From assembly GCA_000727475.1 (NCBI GenBank), contig KL647295.1, positions 670,839 through 734,838 of the forward strand: DNA of 64,000 nt, written 5' to 3'. Source of the DNA: Sarcocystis neurona. Its lineage: Eukaryota > Apicomplexa > Conoidasida > Eucoccidiorida > Sarcocystidae. Shown in pieces: positions 51,330-63,119 of this stretch; within the stretch, counting starts at the first letter, position 1; every line of letters begins with the position of its first letter. A program made the position numbers and the translations under genes. The notes under the pieces are model-generated. The model worked only from the letters and a program-made list of their open reading frames with translations, did not search any database and had not been told where the DNA came from.

Positions 51330-51692
51330 ATGTTTAATTCCTGTGGAGGTAATTTATCAAGTAAAGCGTCGCTAAGACGCGGATACGCCTGCGTATCCTT
51401 GTGTATTCTACGCGCGTACTGCCTTCCACGTGAAGAAAAAGCACACTTTTTTGGTACCACTTGTCGAGTACAGGGGCGTGAACGTGCCTTCGTGTGTGAG
51501 CGAGAGAACAAAACCGAGAATGGTACTGTGAGCGCCCACACCCTGCTGATTCACCTGCGTAGCTCTGCGTTCTCGTATGACTTCTCTGCTACTTCGATGC
51601 CAGCGACAACAACAGTTTGTACTGCATCAGCTCGTCAAGTTCGGTGGACGAATTTGAGAGCGAGTGCAAGTGAGGTTAGGGTGCAGAAGTGA
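51330..51692 (+). CDS. Hypothetical protein (120 aa)
   Basis: An ATG-initiated frame ends in TGA, with mixed composition and a charged centre (GRERAFVCERENKTENGTV). It is followed after 15 bp by another ATG frame with internal repeats. Neither has a domain. They are called only because the DNA is repeat-poor. Confidence 0.25.
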   Translation: MFNSCGGNLSSKASLRRGYACVSLCILRAYCLPREEKAHFFGTTCRVQGRERAFVCERENKTENGTVSAHTLLIHLRSSAFSYDFSATSMPATTTVCTASARQVRWTNLRASASEVRVQK

Positions 51693-51707
51693 CACATTTT
51701 ATCATCA

Positions 51708-51929
51708 ATGTCGTGCCAGTCTCAAATTTTCCCACATTCTGATAAGCTGAGCGAAGGTGACAGCCGCGCAGACTTTCACATATACCAACTACAAATTTTA
51801 CCACGCCGAGAGAAGGACGGGAATCGCGCATACTTTCACGTGTACCACGTACAAATCTTACTCCGCTCCATATCGGCGTATGTGTCCGCTAACCGATGCA
51901 TACGTCACTTTCACCGGTCTTTACAGTAG
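51708..51929 (+). CDS. Hypothetical protein (73 aa) with a coded tandem repeat
   Basis: An ATG-initiated frame to TAG reads three diverged units: QIFPHSDKLSEGDSRADFHI, QILPRREKDGNRAYFHVYH and the start of a third, QILLRS. The DNA unit is about 60-69 bp (51722-51863). The preserved frame suggests past or present coding. Confidence 0.3.
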   Translation: MSCQSQIFPHSDKLSEGDSRADFHIYQLQILPRREKDGNRAYFHVYHVQILLRSISAYVSANRCIRHFHRSLQ

Positions 51930-52013
51930 ACCTTGAGCTCGTGTCCTCAACAGCTGAAAAAAGCACACGGTGCGTCCACCGTCGGGAAGCTGGCGTCTCT
52001 CTGACAGCGTCCC
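51930..52013. other. Short spacer
   Basis: No feature seen. Confidence 0.3.
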
Positions 52014-52454
52014 GTGGCGTCGGGTTACCACGCAAGTGAGAGTACACACACATCAGTTACAGCAAATATAAACGCGTGCCCCCGTAGGTACAGACTCTCA
52101 CGTGACCCCTCTTACGCCAGTTTCATAGTCTTTTTGCCGTCTGGCTACATCACGGGTTATCTCCTTTACGTAGACATTCGTTGCTGTCGCCCTACGAATT
52201 TGAAAGGCACTCCCCATAGCATGGGACAGTGGGGTCCTGTGGTGAACATAAAGGTGTTGAAAGTGGTACGATTTCTGACAAGTGATAATCGGCTGTCTGC
52301 CAGCTCGTGCACCTACAGTCCAAAATACCAATGCGGACAAAGTTGTGCGGTCACATGCCGTCAAATTCTGCCGGCTTCGAATCCTGTGGACGACTGTCCA
52401 TTGCCGAAACAGGTCCACATTGTACAGTGCACGCACGAAGGGACAGCTTCGTGA
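52014..52454 (+). CDS. Hypothetical open frame (146 codons), Cys-containing
   Basis: The frame is open from a GTG to TGA, with a plausible mixed stretch (contains QWGPVVNIKVLKVVRFLTSD) and several cysteines in the second half (YSPKYQCGQSCAVTCRQ). There is no ATG at the start, and an exon boundary could exist upstream. The minus strand is open over most of the same interval, which lowers confidence. Confidence 0.25.
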   Translation: MASGYHASESTHTSVTANINACPRRYRLSRDPSYASFIVFLPSGYITGYLLYVDIRCCRPTNLKGTPHSMGQWGPVVNIKVLKVVRFLTSDNRLSASSCTYSPKYQCGQSCAVTCRQILPASNPVDDCPLPKQVHIVQCTHEGTAS

Positions 52455-53429
52455 ACAGATACGTATAGGTCGCTAGAAGAACTCATACGTGCGCACTCAT
52501 TCCTGGGGCTGGTGCAAGAGTCAACGTTAACCCCCCCCACCCCAGATGCACTGCAGTTTTTCTCGGGGCGGCAAGCCTCGTGGAATGACGAATCCTATAG
52601 AATATAGATACGTATCCATGTGCACGACGACACATAGAATATCTGGGAGATATTTTTTGCATATTCGCCTTAGGAGGGCGTGCGCAGGTAAGCTCAGACC
52701 GCAGCTACCCGCTGTGACAGTAACCCCTTACGTTCCACCACAGTATGTGGGCCGTTTGCAGTGCGTTTGCTTATCGAATCCTGTTCAACCTCCCCAGACT
52801 TCGAATGATTACCAAAGCGACCAACAAGTGAGACACGAAGGGGTTGACACATGTACACTATGCACGTGTGCGTTCTCACTTTTTCTCAGCGAAAAGAATT
52901 GGTTACTTTGATGGTATGTGTACCTTGGATGACGCAGAGTTTTGGGGAACGCGGCAGCACAACACGCCGCCTTTCTGACACAGGAATCGAACAGCCTTAC
53001 CTCGTTATATGCACGTAACCACAAATAAGTGTGTTCATTCTTTTATAGTGTGGCCGTCGTTCGCCGCGGCTTTGTGGAGTGCTGCCGAAATGTGTACTTC
53101 CATGTGCAGCAGTGGCAACTTAGCGGCGAGAACCGTTGGGACGTACACGCTATACTATGTGCGGGGGAAGTTAATCCTTAAGGTGATTCACACACAAGGA
53201 GGGAGGCCGATGGGGGCGGCCTATCGTCTTTTGGACAAGAAATATTATCCCCTGTGTTGGTTCCATGCTTAGACGTACACGTGTGTGTAAATTGAGGTTC
53301 GTATTGTGGTGTATAGATAAAAGAAAATATATATTGTATACGTAATGACTTACAACGTATACGCGCGTAGAAAGCTATGTGCGTATATCTATATGTATGT
53401 ATATATATGTATATACACATATATATAGC
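52455..53429. other. Repeat-poor stretch, no gene seen
   Basis: Short frames only. A TA tract begins at about 53385 and runs to 53427, just before the candidate minus-strand exon. Confidence 0.4.
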
Positions 53430-53960
53430 GAGACGCGTGGGCCAGAGGCGGATGAACCGATAGGCCGAATGGCCCACAAGCTGCACTCTCGAATCGGGGC
53501 CACAAAAGTGGGCGCAGGTGTGGAATTTTTTTTTGTCTTCATGAGGGCGGTGAGATGAGACGGGGCAATGGACCGAATTTGCGAAAAAAAGATGTAACAC
53601 TTACCCATATATGTATACTATATTACACGAAGGTAGGATGCACACACACGCGTAGACGCATGCCTAAATGTGAGCCTGGATTGAGCCTAGAAAAGCGTCG
53701 TACCGCAGGCCGGCGTGTGAACACACGTGTACCTCCCTGTGGATATATTTTTACGGCCATCCAGAGCGCATCGCCGTTCATGCTTGCCCCGAGGGTATGC
53801 GGCGCTGCAGACAGCACACCCAGCACTATCATCAACGTATCCGGACGTCTCATCCAGAAAAGTAGCGACATAAAAACTCTGTGCGTATCCGTAAGTCTCA
53901 GCCCCGACATCACCGACTTCAAGCGCACCGAGATTGATCCCTCGCCGCCTACGTCAAGAA
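53430..53960 (-). CDS. Candidate minus-strand gene fragment, two exons, unknown
   Basis: An exon from about 53950 down to about 53740 follows a pyrimidine-rich acceptor (TTGTTCTTGACGTAG). It reads GALEVGDVGAETYGYAQSFY and DETSGYVDDSAGCAVCSAAY with a strong purine-first codon pattern, and can end at AG/GTACAC. A second minus segment, 53435-53600, reads HTCAHFCGPDSRVQLVGHSA and YRFIRLWPTRLA. An ATG at 53982 gives an alternative frame (MASGERIVLDVGGEGSISVR) across the first exon, and the plus strand is also open. The two segments are not shown to be joined. Confidence 0.35.
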
Positions 53961-54027
53961 CAATGCGCTCGCCTGAAGCCACTGCCGCGTCCTGTTTTCT
54001 CTGGAATTATTAGGAAGGGTTCCTTGC

Positions 54028-54414
54028 ATGCGTAAGGCAGAAGGTTCGTGCCACACACTTCTTCTGCAGGCGTTTCCTTGGAATTTTGCTAAAATGCGTG
54101 CAAAGGGAGGGAATTTTAGTACGAGTGTCCAGGCCCGCAATGGCTCGCAACGGTTGCACCACCCTCCACGTCTGCGCGTCCCGTCCCTCCACCGCCTCTT
54201 CGACGTTGCAGTGCCTGCCGCACCCGTAAATCCGTGCAAGACAGCGAATCATTCAAAGATGCATGCGCGTGCCGGCGCTGCTCCTGTCGCTGCCGTGAAG
54301 ACCACTCGCTCCTGTAGCTGCTGCCGCTCTTGCCCTGGGCGCGAAAGGCCAGTGCACCTAAGACTTCTTGGCACTCTTAGAGCCAAACGAAGCAATGTCT
54401 CTGTATCTGTATGA
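54028..54414 (+). CDS. Hypothetical protein (128 aa), weak
   Basis: The frame is ATG-initiated and ends in TAG. The product is basic and mixed (contains LQAFPWNFAKMRAKGGNFST, ends RAKRSNVSVSV). Minus-strand frames overlap it and look similar in quality. Kept as a low-confidence call because it has a real start and 128 codons in repeat-poor DNA. Confidence 0.2.
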   Translation: MRKAEGSCHTLLLQAFPWNFAKMRAKGGNFSTSVQARNGSQRLHHPPRLRVPSLHRLFDVAVPAAPVNPCKTANHSKMHARAGAAPVAAVKTTRSCSCCRSCPGRERPVHLRLLGTLRAKRSNVSVSV

Positions 54415-54599
54415 GTATAGTGCGCTGTTCAACTCTGTTTACAACAATTTGACCCATCGCACCAGAACGTTCTCGATCCCTCTTGCGTGCGTGTCCTGGT
54501 AGCTAATGAAGAGGTCCTCTTGTCTTCAGACCCGACACGGCTGGTGGACTATGCTGTGCTGCGCTGATTATTATTGCGCACGGCCTCTATGATCCTCTC

Positions 54600-56935
54600 A
54601 TGGCTAGGCGGAAAACGCTGCTTTCACGGTGCCTCTTTTCTCTGTGCATCACAGGTGCCACCTCCTTTACCAGAACGCACTCTCCTGGCGGTGTTGCTAT
54701 TGTCGCCGTAGCAGCCGCTCAGGCGGGTACTGTCTCTAGCTTACTTGGGGGGGGCTGGTGGCGCGACAGATATAGTAATAAGCTCTTTCCTATACGTAGT
54801 GATCGAGGTGGAGTTTGTCCGCGCTCAGAGCGCCCCTGTTTCTACCCTGCGTGGTTGTCTCCCCTTTGCTCTTCTACGTTGACTTCCTCGTGTGTGTGCT
54901 ATCTGCACAGTTCCCGTCGCGTCCCCACTTTCGCCTCCACGGCTCTCCGTACTGCATCGTCGCTGCCTGCTTCTGCTGGTTCTCCCCGCCTTTACACGCG
55001 GCACCCTCCTGCTGCGGGGAAGTCAGACGTCACCTACCTTCTTGCTTCCTCTTCTTTCCTTGCAGCTCGTCCTGCTTCTGCTCGTCCTCCTGCTGCGTCA
55101 TCTGCTACTGCCGTTACCCGGCGGTTTTCTGGAGTGCCTGCATCGTTTCGTGTAGCTGCCGGTGGTTTAACTGGTAGCGCCCCCGGGTCCTCTGATAAGA
55201 TTTCCCTTCGTGACGTCTCTGCGTTATCCCTTTCGTCTCTAGTTACTGCGTCTGCTGCATTTGCAGCGGCATCCCTTTGTTGTTATGCTTCTCCTCGCTG
55301 GCTTCACAATCAAGCAAGCTTTTCTGCAAGGCGCAGGATGTCGACCGTTGATTTTGTCCCAGATACCTCAGAAGCCCGTCCACTTTTCTTCGCTTCATCC
55401 CCGCGCTTAAATTCCTCCCAAATCAACAGGAAGATGGCAGCTGCTGGCGTAAGGAGATCCTCACCAGCAACAGGCGCAGAGATAGAAACGGCACGGAGTA
55501 GCCGGCGGAGTAGCACTACAGCGCAGCAACACTGCAGAAACCGCGCAGGAGATCCACCAGTCGGACCTCCGCAAAAAAGACGGCGGCGTAATGGCGGCAT
55601 GAGTGGCAGCGTATCGTCAACTACAGCAGCAGCGGAACGTCACATAAAGCAGCAGCGGGAGGAACAGGAGGAAAAATCTGTAGGGCGGCCTTTCTTAGGG
55701 ACCAACCAACGCTGCGGCAGCGCACGATGCGACACAAATAGTCAGGCCGACAGCAGAATCAGCAGGACACAGTAACACCCACATTATTGATGAAGCAGCA
55801 AAATTCTGCACGCCTGAGGCGGAAGTGTGCACGTTTAAAGAGGAAGAGAGTGAGAACGGCCTGGCAACGCTAAACAGGAGACACGTAGGACGCGTCCCCA
55901 GCAGCTTCAATCTTTTGCTGAAGAAGAGAGGAACGGGGGCCTGCTCAGAAGGGAACAACTCAGCCGCTGCTACTAGAAAACCTGCAAAAAGCATTGGCAA
56001 AAGCGTGCGCGTACGCGCGCTCTTAGTCCCAACTACTTATCCATGTACCTGTCTACAGACAAACACAAGGATACGTACATATATATATGTGTATGCGCCG
56101 CTACGCCGTGATGCGTGGGCGGCACGAAGAAATTGTCTGATAGACTTAGATACTGTATAGCTACGCGGGTGAAGACACGGACGCGCATGTTACCCAAGTA
56201 GACTGCAAGTGTGGTGGGCACGAGGCACAGGGGGACGTACAGGCGCAGCCCTCTACCAGTAGGGGCTCATGCTGTAGAGGCGCAGCAGTATACGGTGGTC
56301 CACAGGAAGGCCAGGTGTGTGTATGTGTAGCAGGGATGTACGGCAATGTGCGCTCGTGCACATAGCAAGAACACATGAGACAGATGTGGCCCTCCGCACG
56401 GACACAGAGATATACAATTCTGCAGAGAGTCACACATCTGTACACGTGAGACGATGAACAGAGGGCTGCTTATGCTCTAGGAAGAGACAGCCACAGGTCC
56501 CCGGCTGCGCCGTTTCCACGGGGCGAGCTTCCACCTTTGTAGGCGAGGCTGCACGCTGATAGTTCCACAGATACACGTGCGAACAGTCCTGCCACTCGAG
56601 TATGAAGGACCAACGTCTCGAAGCGTTCAACAAGCGCAGCTGCAGCCTTTGTGGTGCGGCACGAGGCCTTCAGCGAGGAGGGGGGTGCTGCAGCCGCAGC
56701 GCCACGGACACACTGCCGCAGCAACACGTACCGAGCAGGCGGGGCAGGGCTTTGGTGCTGCTGTGTTAAGCAACGGCAGATTGGGAGCGCAACGTTGCAG
56801 AGCGCAGTGATACACTGGCACCCAGAGGTAGGCGTAGCGGAAGGGGACAGCAGGAGGAGATTGACAGCAGAAAGAGCTGCACGGGAATGCATTAGCAGCT
56901 GCCTACTGTTATACGAAAGCGAGGTCTACGAGTGA
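54600..56935 (+). CDS. Signal-peptide-bearing Ser/Ala-rich protein, multi-exon, unknown function
   Basis: Exon 1 begins MARRKTLLSRCLFSLCITGA, a good signal peptide. A basic, Ser/Ala/Thr-rich stretch follows, with a hydrophobic segment (SLSSLVTASAAFAAASLCCY) around residues 215-235. A GTAAGG donor after 55448 and the acceptor GCCTTTCTTAG ending at 55698 are phase 0 to phase 0. The 250-bp intron leads into a clearly protein-like exon (THIIDEAAKFCTPEAEVC, then LATLNRRHVGRVPSSFNLLL). A terminal exon, about 56646-56935, reads RRRLTAERAARECISSCLLL and ends SEVYE and TGA. The junction between the last two is not resolved. A secretory leader followed by a basic Ser/Thr stretch could be a bipartite organelle leader, but that is inference. 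SHMT lies 437 bp downstream on the same strand. Confidence 0.5.
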
Positions 56936-57371
56936 TTTACGTCGGAAGCACGGCAGCAACAGCAGCGGCAGCCACGCAGTTATATATGAGAGGGGACCCG
57001 GGCGCCGAGGCACGCGTAAGGGGAGGTCGTTATTTTTCGTAGGATTGCTTGCCCTGGCATAGTAGATGACCTGCACCTGCCTAGCGTAGCGTTGAAAGCA
57101 TATATCCTTTCGAGCATACTAAAATATGTGCCCGTATCTTTGTGTGCCTGTACTCGTGGGCGCTAAACGTGTCCTGTGTCCGACGAGTAGAGGCACGCAA
57201 GCATGCGGAAATCTACATGTTGCGCGGTCGCGTGCTTGGTCGGTTTTTCTGTTTCAGAAAGAGGAGAGCGCCGCAGCTACTCAGGAGCGCATCAGTTGCG
57301 GGAAGTCTCCCGTGGATGCTGCTCCTCTCGTGCAGCCTTGCGCAGCGGAGGCAAAGCGACGGCGGACTTCG
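56936..57371. promoter_or_regulatory. SHMT upstream region
   Basis: This is 436 bp between the stop of the upstream gene and the SHMT start. An in-frame ATG at 57126 would add 82 residues to SHMT. The acceptor-like TTTTTCTGTTTCAG ending at 57257 could instead be the end of a 5' intron. Confidence 0.3.
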
Positions 57372-60300
57372 ATGCCGCAGAAACGAGCTCTTGAGACGCA
57401 GGACGAGGAACTGTACCAGTTACTAAGAATGGAGAAGAGGCGACAGATTGAGGGTCTGGAACTTATCGCCTCCGAGGTGAGTCTTTCTTTTGTTTTTGTC
57501 TGACCGTCTTTGTTCTCCATTCGAAAGAGCCTCGCGTGCAAGGTAGGGGAAACAAACAAACCGGGTCCTTTGAGTTCACCCGCAGAGTCTTTTTCTCGGG
57601 TCGTCTACTCTGCAGGAGAAAGTAACGTGCTGTTCTCGCAGTTGGTATATCGGCACACTGCTGAACGATGTGATCTCACCACTGCAAGCACCGAAGGTGG
57701 TTTCGAATTATCACGGGAAGACTCTGAATAGTCTCTCAAAAATAGGCGTACTTCACCTGCCGAGCCTCAGATGTGTGTACGTTTCCTCAAAAACTGGAGC
57801 TCTACAAGATTCTTTGACTGAGTCACGTTCCTGTACCCTTCCCCGCGATAGGACGCATCATATTTTAGCAGGCCGGAGACGCGCGCGTCGGGTCTATAAA
57901 CACCAAGCCGCTGTCGCGAGCCCCAGCGTTTCTTTGTGTATATTTCTGTATGTGTGTATGTGTGTGTGGCGTGACAACTGTCGACGTATTTTTTGTCTGC
58001 GTGTGTTCGTTGGTGACGCAAGCGTAACATGTAGTGGTAAATCGTTTGGCAGTATACAGGACGCGTACAGTTTCAATAGCTGGAACGTGTCATGCGTCGG
58101 CGAAAAAGTGACGTGGTCCTCCACATAGAGACAGCCTTTCTTTTGCAGCGGAAAACAGCAACTTCTATAGGAGCGCTGTGTCTACTTTCCACGCGGTCGC
58201 CCGTCTATGGCTGCTGTTTTGTTTTCTTCTCTCCTTATGCGAATGAAACGGTACACGCAGAAGCACCTGCCCGCACCTGGCATCGGCGACTTTCTGTCTC
58301 ACTTGTTCTCACGCCATGGGTGCGTGTACACCTATGTACAAAACAGCCCATGCGCGTGACTGTTGTATGCGTTTCCACATGTATTTTCCCTTGACTGATA
58401 CGTTCTTTGTCGCGGCGCCATCAGAACTTCACCTCGCAGGCAGTACAAGAGTGTCTGGGCAGCTGTCTCACAAACAAATACAGCGAGGGGTACCCGGGAG
58501 CTCGCTATTACGGTGGAAACGAAGTTATCGATAAAATTGAGCAGCTCTGCCAGCGACGGGCTCTCGAGGTTTTCGGCCTCAAGGCAGACGAATGGGCAGT
58601 GAACGTCCAGCCTTACAGTGGGAGCCCCGCCAATCTGGCTGCGTATTTTGGCTTGCTCCAGCCCCACGACCGAATCATGGGGCTGGATCTCCCGTCGGGT
58701 ACGCTACACACATCTGCTGCTCAACGTGTGTATCAGCTAAGTGCGCAGCTGACGTCACGCGGGCAGAGGCAGACGTGAAGACCGTAACTGCGCACGCAAC
58801 TGTGTGTATTGACTTAGAAGTGAGTACAGGTAGTTGTGTGTTGGCAGACTATTCCCAGACGTAGTCAGCAACGGTGGATGTGTGCTTGCAGTGCCTGACT
58901 CTAGGGGACTGAAAAAGGTGCCCACGTTTGTCGACTTGCGCCTGTCCTCACAGAGTGGCCCGTCTACCAGTCGCCCTCTCCGCATAGGTTGATGACTTGT
59001 CACCTGTCTTTGCTCTGAGAGGCGTTGCATCTAGGTTTAAAAAACGAAGTAGAAACAGCCGCAAGGTTGTCGTGTTCGCATCGCTGTGATATCGGTGGTT
59101 TCACCGCGTTGCCGGGCTGGCCACTTGGCGTGGGTGAAACTGTTGACAAGACGGATCATAGAACACTAACGTATTCTGTTCACATGACTTCTGGCACACA
59201 GAAGTGTGACACCTGCAACTCGTTGCCGCCGCTGCTTCGTGTGCGCCTTGTGTAAATGGTGGGGAATGGACATCCTTTCTCGTTTCTTACTGGTGCGGCA
59301 CCTGCTAGCGTACCGCCCTCGCCATTGCCTGCTGTTGCGGAAGTTGACAAGCGAAATCACTCACGCGGCACGTGTACAGCAGGCATGTGACTGCTGCGAC
59401 GCTGACCAGGAGGCCACCTTACGCATGGCTATTATTCTGCGAAGAGGCGCGTCAGCGCCACGTCCATTATCTTCGAGTCGTTGCCGTATGTGGTGAGCGA
59501 GGTGAACGGATTGATCGACTACGACGAGCTGCGCAAACGTGCTTTGATTTTCCGGCCGAAATTGATTATATGTGGGCACTCAGCCTACCCTCGGTGAGAT
59601 TGCTGTTGAGCCCTAGTCAGCTGACGTCAAACTCCAAGTACTTACGAGAGTGAAGAGTTGACAACACGGGTCGCAGTCGGGAAGAACCATCTTGCACACA
59701 TTCTGCAAACTCTCTAGACGCCACGGAACATTAAACAAAACGTACGCCAAATGTCACACTTTGCGGGAGGTAGTATTTTGCTGGTCCACATGTATAAAGA
59801 ATTATTGCCAAAGTTTCTCAGATTACGCCCAGGTTCGTGTTGGCACCGTGACGACGCGCTGATCAAAAAGCTTCTGTTTTAATCACTTCGCAAAGTTCGC
59901 ACATCAGAATCAATTGCTGGGCACACCCTAGTGTAGCGTGCGTTCGTCCGTTTCAAACAACGTCTTCTAGACTGCTTTCAGGTCACGTATATGCCTGTGT
60001 TGAACGTGGATTGCTCAACACCCCCCCCAGCAAGTGACAGCCGCTGAAATCGCGTCATATCAGAGCAGTTTGGAATCGCAGTACAACATGCAGAAAGTGG
60101 AGGAAGTGTCAGGCGGAATACTGCCTGCGTACAGAGATCTCGATTATTCAATTTTCCGCAGTATCGCGGATGCTGTAGGAGCAGTCCTGTTGTGCGACAT
60201 GGCGCACACGAGTGGACTAATCGCTGCTGGTATTCTCGCCTCGCCTTTCCAGTACTGCGACGTGGTGACAACCACGACGCACAAAACAATGCGGTAAGAG

Positions 60301-62294
60301 CACAGCACCGTCCTTCAGAGGTAGGTTAAGTCGGCAGTCAACCTCGCGAATTCCTCCTTTTGCTAGCGTTGTACGATTGCAACTGCTCCTTGTGTGTACG
60401 TGTGTGCGTGTACACCGCGGTGCTCCTCGGGCGCAGCAACTATATGGAACAGTCTATAAATACGCTTTCCGTGCACTGGGTGTGGTAACTCGTTGTGCCA
60501 TCTGCGATTCGCTTCTATCAAAAATGGCGAGTGATATATTTTGCAGCGAACAAAGGCCTTAATTCGAACTTTCCACGGGATGCGATAATGACACGACAGC
60601 CTATTTAGCGCGTAGCGTCTAGATGAGAAATTTTCCTATCACTGTGCGTGAATACTTGTTTCCTACTGCAAAGTCACACACCCGGTGGTGGGCGCGGCCC
60701 GTCTGGGTTGCTCCGCAACAACCGACGCGCGAAGGTGTACCTTAATAACAAAATTGGCACCTGAGTGAGTGAGCGCAGAAGGCCACGCGGCACGCGTCGC
60801 GCTCTGATCGGGATCCACCGCCATCGTAGGCTGCGTGTTTTTGTGTTCCCAGCGGCCCAAGAAGTGGAATAATCTTTGTGAACAAACAGCGACCGGTGGA
60901 CGCCGTAGAGCGAATTAACAATGCAGTTTTCCCCGCGCTACAAGGTGGCCCTCACCAAAACAGCATTGCAGCTGTGGCGTGCCAGCTCAGGGAGGTGAGA
61001 ATGTCAACGCCAGTTAGTCGCGTTACTGGCCGACTACAACTTTTACAAAAACTTTGGGAGCTGTCGTGCTTATTCTCCTTGAAACCGTTTGATGTGCGGT
61101 TGTGTGAGCTGCACATCAAACGTGGTGAAGGCACGGCATTTATTGCAACTGCGCGAACCAGTCGCAGACCTGTAGCGACGATGCCACATGGTGGCAAGTA
61201 TGCTCCTTGAAAACTTGCGACGTCGTACAATCAACTCAAACGCAAGTGTGTGTGCACAGTGGACACCTATGTAAATTTACATGGGCTTACAAATGTGTGA
61301 ACGTATCCAAATATGCTTCCTTCGCACCTACGCTTGACTCAAGTGTTTCAATCCCCCCACGATGGCAAGGCGTGTGAGAACGTTGGTACGAGAGAACCTC
61401 AAATCCGTGTAGCAGACCTCATTTTATTACACGTGGGTGTACAGCTGGCTGCGCTGTGTTGCCTCAGGTCGGCTCTGACCGGTGGCGAGAATACGCCAAA
61501 CAAGTCATTCAAAACTCTCAAGCTCTGGCCAAACGTTTAACAGAACTGGGACACTGTATTGTGACCGGCGGGACAGATAATCACCTACTGCTTGTTGATC
61601 TCCGCCCTGACGGAATTACTGGTGCAAAGATGCAGCTTTGCTGTGACGAGGCAAATATTACTTTAAACAAAAACGCTGTCCCGGGCGACACTGCACCAGC
61701 GAATCCTTCTGGTGTTCGTATTGGCTCTCCCGCGCTGACGACTCGAGGCATGAAGGAGGAGCATTTTGAACAAATTGCCGCATGGCTTCACGAAATTATC
61801 GCAATAGCGCGAGAGATCCAAGGTGTGCACCACAGCGTTCACTTTTTCCACAGGTGAAAGGTTGCGCAGCGCCATGGTAACTTGGTGCTCGTGTGCTTGA
61901 TAGGGCGTATTCTATTCAGAAAGCATGCTGGCGAGGGGGCGATAACGTTAGAAGGTTCACCGCACACAAAGACGCTCTGTACTTTTCCAAAAAAGTAGCA
62001 AGCTGTGTGCCCCACTTGCGCCACACTCACCTGGAAGAGATGATTACCTTCACGATTTCTCGCATGTGTTCTTTGGGAAACGCGTGATGACCTGTCGTGC
62101 ACAGCTATACGACAATATTTTCCCAAAGCACGGCCGTCCTTCCGCTTCTGACTGCGTGTGATCCAGAGAGTCACGGGAAAAAAATTGGTGATTTCAAGAA
62201 AGGAGTCCAGGATCACCCGCGCTTGTTGAAGTTACGAGAACAGGTTGTGGAGTTTGCCAGAAGGTTTCCGATGCCGGGTAGCGAGGACATTTAA
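57372..62294 (+). CDS. SHMT: Serine hydroxymethyltransferase, seven exons
   Basis: SHMT (EC 2.1.2.1) interconverts serine and glycine and moves a one-carbon unit to tetrahydrofolate, feeding thymidylate synthesis. It is PLP-dependent. Exons: 57372-57476, 58425-58698, 59410-59593, 60135-60293, 60853-60994, 61468-61822, 62167-62294. All junctions are GT..AG and phase-matched. The sum is 1347 nt, 448 residues, close to the Plasmodium enzyme. Visible motifs in order: [50 protein letters not shown] (PLP-ring aspartate and histidine), [10 protein letters not shown] (Schiff-base lysine, about K238), [16 protein letters not shown] and [14 protein letters not shown] (carboxylate-binding arginine). It ends [13 protein letters not shown]. 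With the ATG at 57372 it has no leader and would be cytosolic. Starting at 57126 would add 82 residues, so an organelle-targeted isoform cannot be excluded. Introns are 251-948 bp and free of CAG repeats. Confidence 0.97.
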
Positions 62295-62992
62295 TGGTAA
62301 ACGGCCTACGACTTCGCAGGAATTCGGTCTCGTGCGCGTTTTGTGGGATGCTTTCCAGTTGGCCAAGCGTGAAAAGCTGCTGGAATAAAATTGTTGTACG
62401 AGCATCTTCGTTTAAATTAAACGGTATCAGGTCGCGTCTATTGTGTTAGTGACAGCGGAAAGTGTGTTAAACAGTGTGAAGTTTACCCATACCACGGGCT
62501 CCTCTTGGTGTTGCATCGAAAACGGTCCAGGGGCGTGTCTTGAAATGCTCGAGCGGCAACAACCACGTGTCACACTTCGTCGACTGTACGCCTGTACTGT
62601 GCGAAGAGAGTTTTACACATGCGCATGTAGATGCCTTTATGTATACAGATTTACAACCCCCCGCTGAATTCCACAGAGGTGCCTTACATAATGTGTTACC
62701 GTCCGACACAAGGCCATTCATTGCCTACTCCGCCCCGCCACAGCTAGCGTGGCAATTGATGGCAATTGATCAGCATACTGAAAACCAATGTAACGTTACG
62801 AACATTACCGCAGGTTCAGCGCAGCCGGTATTACGGTAGCGCGCGCGCATTGCTTGCTGCGGCAATCTTCAGCAACGGCTACGCCCTTGGTCCCTGATGG
62901 CGTTCTAGTTCAGAAGTGCATAGAATCATTCGTATTCTTATCATGTGGCTTACTCGAGCCGACTCCGCGCATACTCCTGCACGGTAAATATC
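62295..62992. other. SHMT 3' flank
   Basis: The sequence after the SHMT stop is without repeats or clear open frames. It has AT-richer patches (62385-62425) that could hold a poly-A signal: GGAATAAAATT at about 62382 contains AATAAA. Confidence 0.35.
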
Positions 62993-63119
62993 ATGACGGG
63001 TCTAGTGGAGACATCTGGTGGTCCATCCAGCCCGCCCAATGCATCTGCCCAGAATTACGCGTCCAGGATGAGGACCCTGTTTTTACGCGATAAACACGCG
63101 CGTGACGAACAGCTTCACA
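62993..63119 (+). CDS. First exon of an unknown + strand gene
   Basis: An ATG opens 42 codons (MTGLVETSGGPSSPPNASAQ, then NYASRMRTLFLRDKHARDEQ) and stops at an ACA/GTAAGC donor in phase 1. Composition and donor are good. The following exon is not identified. Candidates lie between 63280 and 63690 (for example FSWPKPQEHHECEVTAGHVM at about 63490-63550), but their acceptors cannot be paired with certainty. The gene would converge on the minus-strand frame at the window end. Confidence 0.4.
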
